Made by a program: the position numbers and the translations under genes. A stretch of 64,000 bases of DNA from Paulownia fortunei (Eukaryota; Streptophyta; Magnoliopsida; Lamiales; Paulowniaceae), in assembly GCA_019321725.1 (NCBI GenBank), contig CM033116.1:11612841-11676840 (forward strand), given 5' to 3'. The notes below the pieces were generated by a model that worked only from the letters and a program-made list of their open reading frames with translations, was not told the origin of the DNA and made no database searches. Shown here in pieces: positions 35,264 to 49,319 of this stretch (position 1 is the first letter of the stretch; each line of letters starts with the position of its first letter).

Positions 35264-36959
35264 AGGCATAAAAATTTGAGAAATACGTTGAGCACACAAC
35301 CTAGTATCTAATACCACTGTTGAGTTTCATACATCTCGGGATGGGTAGTGCAGTAAAATATTAAAATGTTAATAAAAATATAAAATTTCATAACTTTTAT
35401 CACATGTGAAAACTTACTTAATCATCAATTCCAATTAAACAATTGAATTGAATCAGGTGTACAAAATTGCATAAATTTTTTTTATGACACATAAAAACCT
35501 ATTTAATCATCAATTTTAATTCAACAATTGAATTGAATTACACATAAAATTCGAAAAATACATTGAATGCACAACCTAGGTTCTGATAACATTATTGGGT
35601 TTCGTAAATCCCGGGATGGGTAATGCAGCAAAATATTAAAATTTCATAATATGAAATTGCATAAAATTTCTTTTATCACATATAAAAACTTATTTAATCA
35701 TCAATTCCAATTCAACAATTGAATTGAATCAAGTGTACAAAATCGCATAAAACTTCTTTTATCACACATAAAAACCTATTTAATCATCAATTCCAATTCA
35801 ACAATTGAATTGAATTAGGCATAAAAATTCAAAAAAATATGTTGAATGTGCCAACCTAGGTTCTGATACCACTGTTGGGTTTCGTATACCCCAGGATGGG
35901 TAACGCAGCAAAATATTAAAATTTCATTAAAAATACAAAATTGCATAAAACTTCTTTTATCACATATAAAAACTTATTTAATCATCAATTCCAATTCAAC
36001 AATTGAATTGAATCAAGTGTACAATATCACATATAACTTCTTTTATCACACATAAAAACCTATTTAATCATCAATTTCAATTCAACAATTGAATTGAATT
36101 AGACATAAAAATTCAAAAAAATGCGTTGAATGCACAACCTAACTTCTAATACCACTGTTGGGTTTCGTATGCCCCGGGATAGGCAATGTAGCAAAATATT
36201 AAAATTTCATTAAAAATATAAAATTGCATAAAACTTCTTTTATCACATATAAAAACTTATTTAATAATCAATTCCATTTCAACAATTGAATTGAATCGAG
36301 CATATAAAATTGCTTAAAACTTCTTTTATCACACATAAAAATATATTTAATGATCAATTCCAATTCAACAATTGAATCTAATCAGGCATACAAAGTTGCA
36401 TAAAACTTTTTTAATCACTCATAAAAACATATTTAATCATCAATTCCAATTCAACAGTTAAATCAAATCAAGCATGAAAATGCAATAAATAAGTTGAACG
36501 CATAACCTAGACTTTGATACCACTGTTGAGTTTTGCATATCCCGGAATAGGTAATGCAGCGAAAAATTAAAATTTCATTTATTCTAAATTGAAAATCGAA
36601 TAAAACTTCTTTTATCACACATAAAAACATATTTAATCATCAATCCCAATTCAAAAATTGAATCGAATCAAGCATAAAAACTCAAAAAATAAGTTGAATG
36701 CACAACTTAGGCTCTGACACCATTGTTGGGTTTCGTATATCCTGAGATGGGTATCGCAGCAAAAAATTAAAATTTCATTATCTCGAATATAAAATTGCTT
36801 AAAACTTCTTTTATCACACATAAAAATGTATTTAATTATCAATTCCAATTCAACAATTGAATCGAATCACACATGTAAAATTGTATAAAACTTCTTTTAT
36901 CATACATAAAAACATATTTAATCATCAATTCCAATTCAACAATTGAATCGAATCAGGCA
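35264..36959 (-). repeat. PBS/LTR-junction tandem array, second copy
   Basis: Six junctions near 35310, 35585, 35866, 36148, 36515 and 36718, each shifted by 27,033 from the first copy. Spacings are the same and no differences were seen. Confidence 0.85.
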
Positions 36960-38822
36960 TGTTATGCTCCGAACCCTGGGAACATGACAACTATTGCAAG
37001 CCCTTAGGAACTTTCCAAAAGCCGACAAGGCTAACCCAACAATTTGCAATTAATCCAAGAGAATTCATTGGTATAGGGCATCTATATTCTCAAATCATTA
37101 TTTATAAATCAATGCTATCCATCAACTAAATAAACCAATAATTTAACAACAATTTGCTTGTTTAAAAAAAATGACAATCCTATAAATATCCCTAAATATA
37201 AATATAATTGTGTCTAAAATCAATCGATGAGTCATATAGAGATAATACATTCTCAATAATAAAATTCATCTTATCAAATAATTCTAAAATAACGAAATGG
37301 CAAGTTCCAACTGCTTCCATAAATTTCCTCATACTCCAAAGGTTGTTTTTCCAAGCTATTAAATCTCGGTATCTAAAAAGTATGAATAGAATCATAAGCA
37401 CAACGACCCAGTAAATACCCTAACACCCAACTAGATGGATTAAGCAAGCCAAAAAAGTAGTAATATATTTTTAATCAATGAAAAATAATTGATTTATCAC
37501 TTGATTCCAAAGAATAATGTCAACAATTTAATAATATAAAACACTAAGTTAAAAAGAAACATGTAGTTAAAAAAATCAGCTAATTTCCACAAAAAATCTA
37601 CCATGCGAAACCAAACATATAAGACAACTATGATTAGGAATAGGTTTAACCCCCCTTGTCTTAGATCATGTACAGGCTTAAACCCCTTGTACTGAGTTAG
37701 TGGTGTAGGTTCAACCCCCCTTCCCTTGCACTAGGTCACTGGTGTAGGTTTAACCCAACTACACTAAGTTACTGGTGCAGACTTAACCTAAATGCACTGG
37801 GTTACTGATCAACCTCTCAAATCCTAATAAGTATTAGTTGTCCATTGCATATTATGAAATAGTCAATAATATAAGGTCTAAACTATGGGCTTTAAAAACA
37901 CCTCCACAATATCCTCATTTACAAACCACTATATTCATGAAATCATATTTCAACACATACTCAATTTTTGTATTTAAAATTCACAAAACTCAAATCATTT
38001 TCACATTTTTCATAATTCAATACATTGTTGAATGTTTTCTATTGTGTGTTATTCAAGAAAATTATGTGTAAGAATGTGTGTATCTATCATTTATGGGATA
38101 TAATTGTCTATAAATAGTGTATCTAATAAAGTGTCACATGATTTGTGGGGGTATAGTGGTGTATAACAAGAAAGATTCCATGCATAGATTAGATTGCCCA
38201 GTTGTCCCTCAAAATTCTGCAACTATTTTTTTTCTTGTCTGGACCACTGGCACCATGGCGTGAAATGGGGGGTGTCACTGCACCACAGAATTCAACACTC
38301 ACTGCCCAATTTTGGTCACTCTCGCCACGGCATAATTTTTTCCATTTTTCACCGTATCTTTACTCCATTCTTTATTTTTAGTCCTTACACACAATTATCA
38401 CAAAATAAGGGACAATTTGGTGTATGATTTGAATTCTTAAATCAATACTTGGGATAAGAATCAAAACCAAGATCATAGGAGGCGGACTAGTGCATAATTT
38501 TTGGAAGAGGATTGGAAGGTTTTCTGTGTGCAAGAGAAAACCTTTTTTTCTCTTTTTCTGGTGCTAAAATTTTTAGATATGAAGTCTATAAAAATTAGCC
38601 TATTAATCGTCCACTTGAGGCCTTTTATTGGTCTCCAAGTCCCATGTAATATCCACTACTCAACAACTATATATAAAATATAATTTTGACATGATAGAAT
38701 TTGTGTGTATATGTGATATATATATATATATATATTTTGTGTATGTTTACCACTTTAAGAAAATATAAATTACTTTTTACACGCACAACCCTATTTAAAA
38801 TACTTCCTCACATATTTACACA
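36960..38822. other. Second copy of the 9927-11789 segment
   Basis: Contains the 36-39 bp minisatellite (37639-37818), the inverted Athila-like LTR fragment (38023-38428) and the (AT)10 run at about 38716. No difference from the first copy was seen. Confidence 0.75.
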
Positions 38823-40939
38823 CACAACACCCACAATGACCATAATATTTACACACTTATTTACAGTAAAGTTTTAAAAAGCAAAATACAGTACCAGTCT
38901 CAAAATATAATACAACAAACTCAGAATATAACAAGCCAAGAAAATAACCCAACATGTTGTCATCCATGTACATACTCTCTCAAACACCTGTAGGAGCTCC
39001 AACAACCGCCCAACCTACAAAAGATACTTCAAGCATCGTCGTGCTCACCTAAAATACATAAACTATATGAGCTAATACTCAGCAAGTAAATATTATGCAT
39101 GCCAAAGAATAATTCACAAGATCAAGTCATGAATCTCAAAATGCTATGCTATAATGCAATTCCATGCATCAAAACATTTCTCTTAAAATCATTTCTTTCT
39201 TGGGCCCCTAACTAATGCTATTGTGCCATGCACCGAAAAAGTGCTCTGCATACCATCATAATCCAATGACCAATAATGATATAAGTATGAAAATCTATGC
39301 ATACTCATAAGCATGCAAATCCATGGACGCAAACCTGCAAATCCACGCATACAACCATGCAAATCCATGCATGTTTCAGTGCACTAGTAGTGGTTAATAA
39401 AATATTTTTCTTTCTTAGAATCATGTTGTACAATGCAAGATTTATCAAAATGCTCGTATATGATGCATGCACATACCAATGCCCATGTATGTATGTTCAA
39501 TAGATATGAATAACAATAGTGCATGCCCTCTGCTATGCACATATGATCTATGATATTACATATAAATCACACATTTACTGTGTCTATGCATATTATAGTT
39601 GCAAATGAATCTTTACTTACCTTTCACTTGGTTGGTGGCTGAGTCTAGATTTGTTTAGTATTCCTCTCCAACTTTCAATGTAAAATAGCTTGTAATATTA
39701 GCCAACATCAAGCACCATTCCCAATTTAGCAAGTTGAAAGTACAAAATCTCTTACTAAGACCTTAAACACCAAGCTATCTAGCTAACAATCAAACTTTCA
39801 AAAACTAGAACCCAATATAGTCCCTTAAATACCTCAATTTATCATCTTGAATACATGTAAACATCATATAATTAAAGTATTATAACTCTAATATTATGTA
39901 GATAATTGTTAATACTCAATAGCAACATGTCTAGGTTCAAATATGCTAAGTTATCAAATGGGACAAATTCATATATTGATATTTTCTTGCTGTCCAATTT
40001 AATTGTATGATAATTTTGACATCCCTAAGAATATTCAATCACTCCCAAATTTCTACCACACTTAGATAACATGTATAGAAATGTAATAATATTTTATAAT
40101 TGCCTAAAATCACTGATTTACCTCAGCAAAACCAACCCACTTTTCACAACACAAAAATTATAAGTTCTATCATGACAGTTTTAAGTGTTTCATTAAATAT
40201 CAAACCATATTTCAATTTGAAACCTCTCCAAACTTACATACATCACCTAAAATCATATACACACACATATATGGTGAAATATATAGGTTTTAATCAAGTT
40301 ATTATATATATATAAAACTTTAAAAATAAAAACCAGCAAGTATACAGGTTCTGTCCTTAGTGATTTTTATTGCGATTTTGTAACTAAAAATCCCTCTTTT
40401 ATGAATTATAAGACCATAAATAACATCCTAACATGATTATAAACCATAATAGAATCTTTAAAAATCATAAATCCTCAGACAATTCATGAACTTAAATAAA
40501 AAAATATGAGTTAAGCTCACCTATGCACATATTTTAGCTTCTACTTGCTCCTCCTTACTTTTCTTTGCTTCCTTCACCTTTTTCTTTACTTGAAATTACT
40601 TGAGAGAAACTTATAAAATTTAATATGGCGGTCTGGGAGGTGAAATATCTCAGAAAATGATTTTTGATCGTGGTTCAAGGATATAAATGTAGAAAGGTTG
40701 AGGTGGTAGCTTAAGTTGGCAAAGCTTGAGGTGGCAAATGTTGAGGTGTCAAGTGGTGGTTCAAATATGATATTAATCACACCTTATAAAGCTCTAACTA
40801 GTGTTTCTCAATATTTATTTATCCATTTATAACCTATTTTAATTTACATATGATCGGATAATAATTTTTTGCCCTAATTTATTAACCGTTTATTCAGTCT
40901 CTAAACCTATTGACACTTGATTCTTAAATGATTATCTAT
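38823..40939 (-). mobile_element. Inverted gypsy-type LTR, second copy, truncated
   Basis: Corresponds to 11790-13908. Identical to about 39672, then with scattered substitutions. It ends at ATTATCTA, where it joins sequence equivalent to 16537, so the LTR start present in copy 1 is missing here. Confidence 0.75.
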
Positions 40940-41032
40940 AATTCGATAATGCACATTGATTAGATGCATATTCATGCAAGATGCTTATTATTAGCTATGT
41001 ATGAGAGAATTGGGCATTACATGGGTATTACA
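40940..41032 (-). mobile_element. Residual end of the gag-interrupting LTR
   Basis: Only about 93 bases remain of the 2.3-kb LTR present at 14334-16630 in copy 1, ending ATGGGTATTACA before gag. A 2.63-kb deletion removed the rest together with part of the neighbouring LTR. Confidence 0.75.
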
Positions 41033-42090
41033 GCCCATACCTTGATTTGCCCACATGGTTGCAAGTGCAAAAATTTTGCAATAGTTTGTCACCCGCCAAT
41101 TGTTCCATAATAGATACAGCGGCGAGAGGCACAATTATGAGGAAAATATTGGAGGAGGCATACAAGATGTTAGATGAAATAACATAAAATAGTTACTAAT
41201 GGCATACAGATAGAAGCTTGGTAAAGAAGGCAGTGGAAGTGCACACCGTCGACATATTCCTCACTTTTGGCTAAAATTGAAGCATTAAATAAGAAGTTTG
41301 ATAACATGGGTGCCTTGGCAATAAAGGTGCAAACTGTTACATGTGAGTTGTGTGGAGGTGGACACTATGGAATCAAATGCCAAGTGGGAAACCCATTTTC
41401 ATCCTTATCTGAGCAAGCTAATTATGTTGGGAATTTCAATAAGCAAGCAAACAATCCTTATTCCCCAACATACAATCCCTGGTGGAGGAATCATCTAAAA
41501 AATTTACATGGGGAGGTTAAGGTAGTTAAGGTACTTCTTAAGCCAATCAAAACATGGCAAGACCTCACCACTCGTTTACTTACCCCAAGAAAAGAAATCA
41601 AAATTTGAAGAGCTTCTGGCTAAGTTTATTACCAATACCGAAGCAAGATTTCCAAAATAATGAGGCAACCTTACGGAATTTAGAAACTCAAGTAGATCAA
41701 AATGCAAGTATGGTCCCTCGGTGTGCTTAAGGAACATTGCCAAGTGATATAGAGAAAAATCCAAAGGCACAAGTAAATGCAATCATTTTGAGAAGTGGGA
41801 AGGATAGAGATACCAAAGGGAAAGAAGTGGAACCACAACAAGAGAGAGAAGACAAGCCAACATCAAAGCCGAGCACTTCATCTAAATCAGTCATCCTTAA
41901 TGAGGTGATAAATGTTCCTTCCTCTTTTCATATGGCATTAAAAAAGCAAAAATTAGATGTGCAATTTTCAAATTTTTTTGAAGTCTTTAAGAAGTTGTAT
42001 ATTGATATTCTATTTTTGATGTTTTATTTCAAATGTCTCGTTATGCTAAAATTTTTAAAGGAATTTTGCCCAAAAAATAAAAAATTGGAG
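41033..42090 (+). pseudogene. Athila-like gag, second copy
   Basis: Same content as 16631-17688 with a few percent differences. In this copy the frame around the zinc-knuckle-like CELCGGGHYGIKC is open further upstream (AKIEALNKKFDNMG), because a stop present in copy 1 is absent. It ends ...PKNKKLEC at the copia LTR, like copy 1. Confidence 0.82.
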
Positions 42091-45000
42091 TGTTAGATTC
42101 GTTTACCAAAAGCAGTTTACACATTGGAATTTAAAATATTAAATTAAATAAATAAATACATCTATCAAAAATAAATGCGAGCTCTGATTCTCATACCAAT
42201 TTTATTAATTTTCACTTCATTATCATTTTATATAAAACAAAAATTTGATTCATTTAAGAGAAATAGAATTATCCTAATATAACTTTTCTTCATGTGATGA
42301 TGATGGAAAGGGAATTAATTTTTGATTTTGTGGCTATCACCAAAACTCCATAACCTCACTGAAAATAGGGATTCAATCATCTCCCCTCTAAAATGTCCAC
42401 CTCTTAGATGTAGACACTGACATAATTTCTTCGCTAGTAGAACCTTATTTTATTTACGAATTTGATTCTGAGATCACAATCCCTCAATCAACCAGTGATT
42501 GGAGTTGTATTTGTGTAGATGAATAATTAGAATATGAAAAACTATTTTTCTTTCTCTTTTATGTAAGAGACAAAATTTTTAGATAAATAAAATAAAGACT
42601 AGCTTATTATTCATCAAATTTTCAGCCATGCTTAAATACAAATGGGTGTTAGCCAATTTCTAGGGTTATACTCCCTATTGATATCAGCCACTAAGTGGCT
42701 TAATACACACATTTGTATTTTGGTCTAATTTTGAATAATCCCCATTATCCAAAAATAACCAACCAACCACTTCTCTCCTTAATGTATATGGCCATAATCA
42801 AGACTATATAAACCTCCGAAAATTCAGCCATATTCATAATTATAGGGATTTTGCCTTTCAAAATGCTATCTATACATATATATACATGTATCTATATATA
42901 TACACATACATATATATAGCCTAATATATATATATACATATATACGTACACGCACATACACATGTACATATATATATCTGTATTTATATATCATATATAT
43001 TTAAAGATAGATCATATTTATCTTTCATTTATTTCTGTTCATTTATCTAGTGGGCTCCTACAATTAGGCCACTAGTTATTGATTTTGGGCTTGGACTTCA
43101 AGAAAGTCCAACTAATTAATTTCTAAATCCCAAATTAATCAATCCAATTAATTAATTTATTCTACTCCATTTATTGGGCTTCCTAATGTAATATCCAAGC
43201 ATCACACTACTCATTTGACCAATGTGCTTCATGCATTACATACTACTTCTATGCTAACTTGCATTAACATTTACATAGCATCTTATATAGCATTGTTAAT
43301 CGTTAGACCTTTAATGCTATCACATGATGTTAGTGGCTGAAATCTTGTAACCTAATTAAGAAATTCAATATTTAGATAAGAGAAAGAATAGATTGGTCAA
43401 TGTATTGGTTATTCATAGGTTATAAGTTATAATTTTAGAAGTAATTAAAAGTGTTACTGGTAAGCTAATATGTTTCGATTCAACAAGATCAAGGTGTTTT
43501 GAAAGTATACATCCATAAATTAATAATACTTGGGATATTAAACACGATATAATTTGATTTAAGTGTTATATTTCAAGGTCCATATGTGACTATGATTTTA
43601 GAAATGAAAACTAGATAATCTATTTAAGAATTGGATGTCAATCGGTTTAAAGATCGAATGAACGGTTAAGAGATTAGGGTAGAATTTATTATTCGATCAT
43701 ACAAAAATTAAAACAGGTTGTAAATAAAGAAATAAATGCTGAGAAACACTATATTATGGCTGTATAACTTGTCTATAATATTATATTTAAACCACCATTT
43801 GACACCTCATGCTTTCTTTTTAAGCTTGAGCTAGCATCTCAAGCTAACACCTCAAACCCTTGACCCTTAAGCCATGACCACACCCTCATTTCAGCCATTT
43901 TCATCTTCCAAACACACACTGTAAGGTCTCCAAGTGCTCTAAATTGATTCCAAGTTGAAATAAAAGCAAAAAAAGCAAAGGAGAAGTGATTACCTTCAAG
44001 TTTAACCTCAAAATCTGCATAGATAACACTGACCTACGGTTTTGCCTTTGGTTTTCAGACTATTCTGAATGGTTTTATTGTTTATTAAGCTTTCAATATC
44101 TTTATAAAAGTGTTAGGAAGTTTCTAGTTAGACTTTGGTGCACAAAGAAAGGATTTTTTATGATAAACACTTAATAAGAAATACTTGTGGGAAAAACTGT
44201 CACCTTACTATTTTCTTATATTTTAGGCTTCAAGAGTATCTGGAATGTTAAATAAAACCTATAATTATCACCATTTACATGTCCATATATGAGTTAAGAG
44301 TATTGGAATGAATTCTGATCGGTTAAAAATTGAAATAGAGCATGATATTGAAGAAATACTCAAACTGCTAAAGTAGCAAAATCTGTTTTGGTGTGCTGTG
44401 AAGAAGACTTAATTAGGGGACCCAAATACATGATTTTTGGCAATTCTATGGCATGGTCATATTTTTTATATGTTAGCTAAGTGTGGTAAAGATTTTAGAG
44501 TGAATAAATACACCTACGGATGTCAAAATTGCTATGAAACTTAATATGACAGCATGAAAAATAGAAGATGGAAATCTGTTCCATTTTATTTCTTGGTATG
44601 TTTCAACATATCTATGGTGAAATTGATGTTTAGCATTTAGAGAACTTTTATAAGAGTTATAACACATCAATTTGGTGATTTTATCATGCATTTAAGATGA
44701 GAAATCAAGGTACTTAGGAGATTGTATTAGGTTTTAGTCCTTAAGTAGTAAAGTTTGATTGTTACATAGTTAAATTGAAATTCAAGGTCCTTGTATAGGA
44801 TTAAGCATAATGAACTTGTTGATTGAGGATAGTGATTGATATCTTATATTTTTATAGAATATTCACACCTAAGTTTGGGAAGTAATACCTAAGAAACTAA
44901 GAAGTAAGATATGATCGACTAAAGGTAAGTGAAAATTCATTTGCAACTACAATGCTTGGACATAGTATTTCTTGCCTTATCTATATTAAATGTGATCCTT

Positions 45001-47173
45001 GTGTCTTGATGAGTGTATTATGAATATTATAAATATCTTATAGTACATATGTTGCTTGAATGATGAGATATGGGATCTGTTGTGTCATTGAACATGCCAT
45101 TCATTAGTGTTTACACGTGCATGCACAACATGTGCTCATAGTTAAGGTTTTACATGCATGACATTATTTTCAGAAAGAAAATATTTTGGTTGGTCACTAC
45201 TAGTGTACCGAGGCCTGTGTGGCCTATTTATATGATTTTTTGGGGCACTCGAGTGTTACTTATCGAAAGATCATAGGGGTTGACATGGGGTGTGCTTCTG
45301 GTGGTCACGAGAGGGTGGACCACTTGATTGTACCCTTATTAACTCCACCGGTGGGAAGACTTCTGGAGGATCACAGTGGAAGATAGTGGGTGGACCTCTA
45401 GTAATTATTCATATTGTTTAGAGCTCTATTTGGTGCATAGTAGGTAGGCTAAGGGTCCAGTGATGGAAAATGATTTTGAATGAACTATTTTTGTTGAGGA
45501 GCTTGTATTCCTAGCATGATTTCTTAGAGATGCATCGCATATATGTTAGATTATTTCTTCAACATGCATGATTTCACCACTGAGCATTAGCACAGGTAGT
45601 TCACGCATTATAGGTGAGTCTGATGATACTTGATACTATGGACTTACTAGCAAGCCGTTGGGATTCCTATAGGTTCTAAGTATCACGGTACATAGATGAC
45701 AACCTATTGTACTGTTTTATTGGTTTTGTTTTGATTCGTGACGTTTTCTGTATTATATTTTGAGACATGTACACTATGCTATTTCTGAAACATTACTATA
45801 TATAAGTCTGTAAATATGGTGGTTGTGAGTGTTGTGCTTTTATATAAATAGTCATGTTTCTGCATTTGTGTATGTAAGTGCAAAGTTATGTGTAAAATCA
45901 ATTATTAGTTATTAAAAGTATTATAAGGATTTTTTTTTTTACATATTTACAGATAGATCCTATCAAGTTAGATTACACTATATAGATACAGTGTCTGTGT
46001 TGTGGGTATGACACCTAATCAAATTAGATTTAATTAAATATTTAATTCAATAATTGAATTAAATTAAAACCCTAATTAATTAATCTTTATTAATTAATTG
46101 CATCCAATAATTAGATTTACCAATTTAAAAATGTTAACACCCAAAATTATGTGTGACCTTTTTAGGTTCTCAACTAATACTAGCAGTAGCTTTACAACTT
46201 TTGTAACTTAAAAATAATGATTATTCAATTTATAAATCCGATTAATTAATACACTTGGAATTAACTCTTTAATTCCAAGAACCTACAAATCATGGTAACA
46301 CCTAGCAAATAGCACGATTACATAGTATTAGATGAAACAACGCGTAAACCTATTTCAATTGTGATAACTAATCTTCCGATCAAATTTAGAGCATAGATTA
46401 TAAGTCAAAAACTCTAATTGATTTAATAACTGTGATCCCATTTCAAGTTCTACTAACTCTTGATGAATCAAAATTCATCATGCCTTGGCCATGATCTTTG
46501 AATCACAAACTATAAAAGAATAAGAGATTCTCTTGTCAAATAATAAATATCGAATTCTATGTTGACCATTGACAAACCTCTATGTATACTAGTGCAACAC
46601 CCAACATATCCCTTTTGTGATTGCCAAACAATCAGAAGATATATCAAAGTGTTGTAGGATGTACACAAGGCTATCATTGTGCCTCAAGTCCAAGGACTAG
46701 CCATGTACTATCGCAATATAGAAATTCTTATTTCAATAGGCAAAGCCTCAAGCTAAGAATTTCCTGTGGTCTATGTTCAATGAACTTATTTTCTAACAAG
46801 CACCCACATACATGCACTTGAGTCACTGTGCTGATGCTAATAGAATGTAATATCCTCGTCTCACAAGCATGAATCATATGCACGACTCTTACTGGGCTAT
46901 TTGATGTCCTATCTCAAAAAATCCTCGAGTCAAAACTTACTTAAAATCAAAGCCTCAGAGGCATGTTCTATGATCGTCATCATATGCATGACCATGCCTT
47001 GTAGCTAATTTGGTCTAAAGAATTTATCTAATGCACAGAAAATAAATGCAAGATATAAGATAAAAAAAGTATCTTTTTATTAATATTATTCCCAATAATA
47101 TTACTTTATAAATACAATAAATAGAGTACAATACACCTAATCTAATTAGGGCGTCGGGTATCCTACTCTAATA
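42091..47173 (-). mobile_element. copia solo LTR, second copy, with nested LTR
   Basis: Begins TGTTAGATTCG after AATTGGAG and ends CTCTAATA before GGAGGAGCATGAG, so the GGAG duplication is clearer than in copy 1. A 20-odd-base deletion relative to copy 1 lies in the AT-rich tract near 46035. Confidence 0.8.
43187..46013 (+). mobile_element. Solo gypsy-type LTR, second copy, with CCTAA duplication
   Basis: Starts TGTAATATCC and ends GGGTATGACA, flanked by CCTAA at 43182-43186 and 46014-46018. Insertion therefore happened before the block was duplicated. The hairpin arms are at 45301-45306 and 45318-45323. Confidence 0.88.
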
Positions 47174-47567
47174 GGAGGAGCATGAGATGGTGAATTTGAT
47201 CGAGGAGTGCTCGACAATTGTGCAAAATAAGCTTTCTCCTAAGCTTAAGGACCATGGGAGTTTCTCTATTCCTTGCACTATTGGTCCAATTACTTTTCCT
47301 AATGCATTGTGTGATTTGGAATCAAGCATTAATCTTATGCCTTTATTGATTTATATGAAGCTTGGATTAGAAGATGGTGTCACTTCAACTAGCCAACTTG
47401 TCTATTAAGTATCTGAGATGTACGGTTGAGCATGTGCCAGTAAAGGTAGACAATTTTGTTTTCCTGGTTGATTTCATTGTGTTAGACATAAAGAAAGATG
47501 CTAATGTGCCCCTTATTCTAGGTAGATTTGCTAGTAAGTAAAGTTTTGATTGATGTATAACTAGGAA
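47174..47567 (+). pseudogene. Athila-like protease remnant, second copy
   Basis: Same frame resumption (E-H-E-M-V-N-L-I-E-E-C) and same altered active site CDLESS as copy 1. Extra damage: a TAA after TSTSQLVY near 47406 and a short deletion in the GRPLL region near 47525. Confidence 0.82.
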
Positions 47568-48200
47568 ATTTGATGCTTAGAATTAGGAACGACCAAGTGA
47601 ACTTTCATGTTTCAAAAGCCTTAAAATGTTTGGTAGAAATGAACTTGTATGGAAAAATTGATACCTTTGACCCATTATCAAATAATCTTTTACAATAAAC
47701 AATTATGAGGATAAAGTTGATGCATGATTTGTGAACTTAAAAGAAAATAAAAAAGGTGTAATGCATGTTGATGTGAATAAAGTTAAGGGATTAAATTGTT
47801 GGGTGGAAAAGCCTAAATGTAATAAATTAGATGCTTTTGATCCCTTCATTGTTGAGCAAGTGCAGGAAAATAGGTTGAGGAAAGAATTGGAAGCACCATT
47901 GAAAATTTCAAAAGGAATCCCTTAACTGAGGATGAAAGTTTGGTGGCTGTCCTTGCACACTTTGATGCCAAATTACCCTAAGAAGCATTTTTAAGTAAAA
48001 TCAAAATTTTTAGACAAGCCAAGACCAAGATTACGATCAACCATGCAAGGAGAGGTAGCCCATGTGGAGAAATTCAAACCCCATGATACAGGGCGATTAA
48101 CGTCAATCCAAGCACTACTTAGGAGGAGGTAATAAGCATAAGATGTTTAAATTTCATTTTGCCTTTTCCCAAAGAGAGGTAATAGAGTTGGGCTTACAAC
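47568..48200 (+). other. Athila-like 3' internal region, second copy, cut short
   Basis: Follows 23184-23820, including the NKVKGLNCWVEKPKC segment, which here ends early at SKGIP plus stop (about 47925). Similarity stops at TTGGGCTTACAACTAT, just before the AGCGCTTCTTGG motif of copy 1. Confidence 0.75.
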
Positions 48201-49319
48201 TATGTGTTCCACTTACTTGATTCTAAAATCCTTGGTCAAGATTAGATGTAAATTAGACGTGGAGTTTTTCAATTGTTCATCATCGAGTTAATCTACTAGG
48301 AATGAAAACATAGTTATTAAGCCAATAGGGTTTCGACCAATCAATGATGCCTCAGGCTTAATCGAGAGATTTGATGATGGAAAGATCATACTTACATAGT
48401 ATTCGTAATTGGAATATATTCGCACCTTCACCTAAGACTAGAAGTCATGATGCATTGTTGGGTGTTTCCCATGACTTGTGGGTTCTTGAAATTAATGGAT
48501 TAATTCCAAGAGAATTAATTAATTAGATTAATTAATTGGAACAATTAATTGTTCAACTAAGTCATAAGAGTCATGAGCCCATGGCTAGCTTAGAATAAAC
48601 CTAAGGGGTCACATACAAAACTTGGACAAGTTCATTTCTACTCTAGAAATTAATCCAAGTGTTGGATTAAATTAATGTGATTAATTAATGGGGCTTAAAT
48701 TAATTTAATTAATTAATTAGATTAATTAATTGGACCTAATTGGATTAAGGAGCCCAATTAGAACATTTAATTAATTGATTTGATCAATTAATTAAGATTG
48801 GCCTAATTAATTAGATAAATTAATTTACTTGATTGGATTAATTAAACTATGATCTAATTGATTAATTAGGCCTAGACCCAATAGGTGTAAGCTTGTAGGA
48901 AGCCCAATAGAAAATTAGATTGGGAATAAAATTCCAAGAGGAAGATGGATTGGGAATTCAATTCCTAAGAGGTAATAAAAAAAGGGAAAGACCTTATGAG
49001 ATAAGAAAACTTCCTAAAAGAGTTGGAGATAAGAAATGAATAAGAGTCCTACATGGAAATGACTTGTGGTAGCCTTTATTGGCAAACTTCTTGGACATTT
49101 TTGGGGTATTTTTTACTGCAGATTTTTGCGGAAAAAAAGTGAAAAAACAGACCCTCTATCTTGAAGAAAAATGGTTCTCTCTTCTAAAAGAAAAAAAATC
49201 ACCACTTCTTTCCCCTTCAATCTCTAAAAGTTCACCAACCTTTTACCTAGTTTAATTCTTGACTCAATAGTTGAATTAAGAATTAAATTATCGAACCAAA
49301 AACTACTAACATATGATTG
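48201..49319 (+). mobile_element. copia LTR fragment joined to the duplicated block
   Basis: Matches about 32020-33190 of the 3' LTR at 31410 with roughly 85% similarity by eye, including TTCATCATCGAGT and the TTAATTAA-rich tract (48495-48850). Start and end of the LTR are missing and there is a short internal deletion near 49290. Confidence 0.75.

Larger units (their letters stand above)
34074..48200 (+). repeat. Second copy of the 7041-23820 block (segmental duplication)
   Basis: Collinear with 7041-23820. The offset is a constant 27,033 up to about 39672, then about 24,402 after a 2.63-kb deletion, then about 24,380 after small indels. By eye 34074-39672 is identical to 7041-12639. The next 1.3 kb differs at about 2% of bases, as do 41033-42360 and parts of 45330-48200, while about 42360-43965 and 44384-45327 again look identical. 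The left limit is hidden by the gap. On the right, similarity stops at 48200 in the Athila 3' region. Confidence 0.92.
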
